Of a stretch of 64,000 nt of DNA, positions 60,421 to 64,000 are shown in pieces. The stretch is from the NCBI GenBank assembly GCA_005784505.1, contig VCAZ01000030.1:1692501-1756500 (forward strand), written 5' to 3'. The translations under genes and the position numbers were made by a program. Numbering within the stretch: position 1 is the first letter of the stretch; every line of letters starts with the position of its first letter. The notes under the pieces are model-generated. The model ran no database searches. It worked only from the letters and a program-made list of their open reading frames with translations, and was not told where the DNA came from. The stretch comes from Bagarius yarrelli. Taxonomy: Eukaryota; Chordata; Actinopteri; Siluriformes; Sisoridae.

Positions 60421-62060
60421 ACCATCTAAGTTTCTTGTTTTGTATTAAAACTGAAAAGTCGGTTTAAGAGTTTTTAGTTGCTGGTATTTTTTAGTAGTCT
60501 GAAATTTAATTAACACAAATATATAATCAAACAATTTATTTTATCTTTGAGTCAGCATGGTTAGGTCGTCTAGATTTCAAAAATACTTTTACTATTTTAG
60601 ATCTTCTTGTAATATAGAATATCATCATCCTGATATACATTATGGATTTTCTCAATAGGAACTAGACCAGTCCTATTGAGCAGTGTATGAACTCTTTATT
60701 ACTGATATGTACTTAGCAATATGTTATGGCAGGTAGCTGGTATTACTGACTCACAGCGGCAGTGGATGAATAAGATAGAAACGGTCTAGTAGTGAAATGT
60801 AATGCTTGATCTCTAGGCTGTGGATCAGTGGTACTGAAAAAATGAACTGTGCTACTGCCAAAAATAAAAACCTAGTTAGAATATAGATATAAAGCCTACA
60901 GATGAATGGTTATAAAGCCAATCCTGGAAAAGAATTGGGGTGCACAGTAACTGATAATTGCATATTCAGACATCTGCACTAGACATACTCTGTTGTTTTG
61001 TTTTGCACATTTTTGCACTGCACTACACCAGGGGTTTTCCAACGTTTTTGTCAGCCGAATCCCTTATGACCAAATAATTTACTTAAAGTACCACCAGAGA
61101 TTTTAATTATATATTTCAATAATTTAATAGCACATTTGCATGTTTACGTCAAAAACATTCATTAATTATGCTATTTAAACTTTTAGTCAAAGAGAGCGAG
61201 AGAGAGAGAGCAAGGGGGAGAGAAAAAGAGTAGTAATATTGTTATTACACATTCTAACATATAAAATGTACAAGGCAAATGCGGTTTTCTGACACTGTGC
61301 CCGTTGTCACATGACACAAATTAATTAAATAATTAGTTTTTTGGTAGTACGTTTTATTTAGATTTTTTATTTTAATATTACATAACCTATTATTTCTTTA
61401 TTTTTTATAATTATCATTTAATTTTCTGCTTCCCACCAACTCACGAACCCCCCTGCAATTCCCTTGAGAACCCTGAGAACATACTATGAGGACACCAGTC
61501 TAAGTATATATTGGTTAAGCTTCATCAGTCTCACTTTTATGACCAGCAATGGACTCGTATTGCCAGTCCCAAGCCTGGAAAAATGAAGGAGAACTGATAA
61601 AGAACAGGCTTTTAAAGGGTCCTAATTTAATTATGTGGACCAATGATACACTGTGGTGAGCCTCAGTGGGAACATTTAAAATAAGAGGAAAAAAGGTATT
61701 TACTTATGTAACATTCATATTTTAAATATATTTTCCCCTTACATGTAAAGTGGCATGTATTTTGAATGAGAGAGTAGGAAATAGTGCTGTGTGAATATTC
61801 ATGGTATTTTTGTTGGTTTTGACTTTTTGGACACTACACGTCTTTCCGATGTGGAAATGAGGACACTTTCTGGGTTCAAAAGAGTTTACAAGGTTAAACC
61901 AACATCACCTTGTTTTTTATCATGCTTATTATCAGGTAAATAAGTTTTCACTGTAGTTTAAGTGTTGCAGAAGTTTTATATTTGTGGGTTATGATAAATG
62001 GATACGCAGCATCTGTTTCTAGCAACGAGGTGTTGAGTCAGCCTGTTTCCAGCACCAGAT
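60421..62060. other. Intergenic between sepsecs and the LGI-family gene
   Basis: AT-rich sequence with a short GA run at 61192-61235. No coding segment or SINE was recognised. Confidence 0.5.
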
Positions 62061-62067
62061 AAATGGT

Positions 62068-62472
62068 TTTTTCTCTCTCTTACCTCTCTCTCCTTCCCGC
62101 TCTCTCGTTCACGCTCTCTTTTTCTCTCTTTCCCTCTGTCTCTCCCTCTTTTAATCTTCCTCCCTCTCTTCCTCTCTCTCCCTCTGTCTCTCCCTCTCTC
62201 TCTTCTTCTCTCTTTTTCTTTCACTTTCTCTCTCTCCCTCTCTCTTTCACTCTCTTTCTCTGTCTCTCTCTCTCTCTCTTCCTCTTTCACTCCCTCTTTC
62301 TTTTACTCTCTCTCTACCCTCTTCCTCCCTCTCTTTCTTCCTCTTTCTTTTTCTTTTTCAGTCTCTCTCCCTGTCTCACCCCTCTCTTCCTCTCTCTCTT
62401 TTACTCTTACACTCTCTCTCCCTCTCTCTCTCTCTCTTTCTCCCTTTCTTGCTCTCTTTGTCGCTCTCTTTC
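62068..62472. repeat. 400-bp polypyrimidine (CT-rich) tract
   Basis: Almost pure C/T on the plus strand, with CTCTCT and CCCTCT units. Long open frames on both strands here are low-complexity artefacts. Confidence 0.95.
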
Positions 62473-63269
62473 TGCTGAGTCAACAGTTTGTTTATTTGCA
62501 CTCTATCTGTATCCACTTTTATTTCTTTTCTCACTCTGCTATATAGCCTTCTGCTGACTTTGCACCATAGCATAGTGTACTGAGTGGGTGGACGCCGGAC
62601 ATAAACTCGCTTAATAATATAGAATATTGATCAATGCTCAAGTGTGATGATGGCACCGGCACTGAGTTTGCTTTGGTTTTACATTTATAAATACAATGTT
62701 TTAGTTGTCACAGCATGTAGAACAAATCATCAGTCCTTAACATTCCATCTCTCTACAGGATGCTATCTGCAGTTCAACATTAAATACCCAGCTTCATGTA
62801 AGTGTAATAACAGCGTATTACCTTCTCCTGTAATCTCACAATAGCCACAGAGATTTTGAATTCTTTGAACTACATTTTTGTGTGGTTGAATAAAGAAAAT
62901 TTTTTAACAGTCTTAAAAGCATTGCAGCACAACGAACAAATCGTTACTGAAATGAGCTTAAGATGAGCATCATAAAAAACAGAGGATGACAACAAGCTAC
63001 ATATTATTGCTGTGCAGGTCAGCTGTCCTTTTATTTCTTTGGCCATAAGCGTGTAACTTTTACTTACAGGTTTTTTGGCCATCAAAATATATATATTTAG
63101 TATGTTTGTGAGTAAAACATTGTGTTACTGAATGTCTTACAAGTTAGGGAAGTTAGTCAGTGTCGCTATGTTGTGTAATTCCTTCACGCAGTACATAGTA
63201 CATCTCCTGTTATGCATTTATTATTAAGATTATGCTTTAAATAATTTATTGTAATTCACTTAAATAGCT
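62473..63269. other. Spacer between the two mirror tracts
   Basis: No gene or repeat recognised. The spacer is upstream of the LGI-family start and may hold distal promoter elements. Confidence 0.4.
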
Positions 63270-63385
63270 GCAGAGAGAGGGAAAGAGGCAGAAAGAGAGA
63301 GAGAAAGAGAGATAGAATAATAGGGAGAGAGAGAGAGATAAAGAGGGAGAGGGAAGAGAGGGATAAAGAGCGATATATATAGCGG

Positions 63386-63418
<33 letters not shown>

Positions 63419-63461
63419 GGATATAGAGAGACTTGAAAAAGAGAGAGAGAGAGAGAGAGAG

Positions 63462-63532
<71 letters not shown>
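63270..63532. repeat. 260-bp polypurine (GA-rich) tract
   Basis: Nearly pure A/G on the plus strand, ending 138 bases before the LGI-family ATG and so probably in its promoter or 5' UTR. Confidence 0.95.
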
Positions 63533-63670
63533 CTGCAGCTGAATCGCTGATGTCAGTAGCTCTGTTCACTGCTGCATTCTGATGGTGCAGGGCGGACCGC
63601 TCTCAGCCTCCTCACCTCAGCATCATCCACTCTCTCACTCACACATGCAAACTGCCCCAACTCAATCAAC

Positions 63671-63855
63671 ATGCTGGCCGTTATTCCACGCTACGCTGTG
63701 ATAGTGTCCACTGTACTGCTGTGCTTAGTGCCGTCGGGCTACACGGCCAAAAAGCCAGTAAAGTGCCCTTCATCCTGCAGCTGCTCCAAGGAGTCCATCA
63801 TCTGCGTCGGCTCTTCATATGTGCCGCGTATCACGCCGGGGGATGTCAGCTCACT
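63671..63855 (+). CDS. lgi2: LGI-family secreted leucine-rich-repeat protein, first coding exon only
   Basis: LGI proteins are secreted neuronal glycoproteins with an N-terminal LRR domain and C-terminal EPTP propeller that bind ADAM22-family receptors at synapses. The exon encodes 61 residues plus two bases: a hydrophobic signal peptide (about residues 7-25, YAVIVSTVLLCLVPSGYT), then the cysteine-rich LRR cap CPSSCSCSKESIICVGSSYV followed by PRITPGDVSSL. KESIICVGSS and PGDxSSL match LGI2 better than LGI1 in my memory, and LGI2 lies next to SEPSECS in human. The donor is 'tcact|gtaagt' at 63855/63856. The remaining exons lie beyond the window. Confidence 0.8.
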
Positions 63856-64000
63856 GTAAGTGTTTCCATTTATACTCAGATAAATCCGATTTGCAGCCGC
63901 GATTAGATTTGCGCGTTAAACGCTAAAGCTCTCACTAGACTACCTGTGTGTGTAATGCGTGGGATGTGTGTATTGCCATAACGAAGCTTAAAGCATAATG

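Noticed and set aside
61976..62573. ORFs on both strands in the CT-rich tract
   Set aside because: Pure low-complexity (SLSLS and RERER) translation of a microsatellite-like tract.
63246..63569. 107-codon minus-strand ORF in the GA tract
   Set aside because: Low-complexity translation, no conserved content.

Overview
This is a 64 kb piece of vertebrate nuclear DNA, almost certainly from a ray-finned (teleost) fish. It is AT-rich, has GT-AG introns of a few hundred bases to 4 kb, many CA/GA/TA microsatellites, and many copies of a tRNA-derived SINE whose tail ("gtcgctctggataagggcgtctgcc"-type) is typical of fish genomes. An ostariophysan (catfish- or carp-like) source is my guess only. All gene models below were built by hand from splice sites and recalled family sequences; no search was run.

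Layout, left to right: dph2 (minus, six exons, 500 aa, diphthamide synthesis); mcur1 (minus, nine exons, 279 aa, mitochondrial calcium-uniporter regulator); rgs9bp (plus, three exons, 253 aa, photoreceptor RGS anchor); an intronless 658-codon coiled-coil/heptad-repeat ORF of unknown function, followed by a broken extension, a SINE, a second 21-bp repeat block and a relic kinesin motor exon; a four-exon small leucine-rich-repeat gene (193 aa, LRMDA-like); a PPP1R15 (GADD34/CReP)-type gene on the minus strand with a stress-type promoter, an overlapping upstream ORF and an apparent double frameshift just after the PP1-binding motif; a decayed partial duplicate of the LRR gene; aco1/IRP1 (plus, 20 coding exons, exactly 889 aa); sepsecs (plus, 11 exons, 487 aa); and the first coding exon of an LGI-family gene, probably lgi2, running off the right end.

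Most genes are conserved single-copy housekeeping or signalling genes and do not form one pathway. Two links are worth noting: aco1 (iron-sulphur sensing) and dph2 (an iron-sulphur radical enzyme subunit) both depend on Fe-S clusters, and sepsecs-lgi2 is a neighbour pair also found on human chromosome 4p15. The accessory material is mostly transposable: SINEs, hAT-like and Tc1/mariner-like and TTAA-flanked MITEs, and two direct-repeat families. The least ordinary segment is 19.4-22.2 kb (heptad-repeat ORF plus kinesin relic), followed by the PPP1R15 locus at 25.4-28.1 kb.
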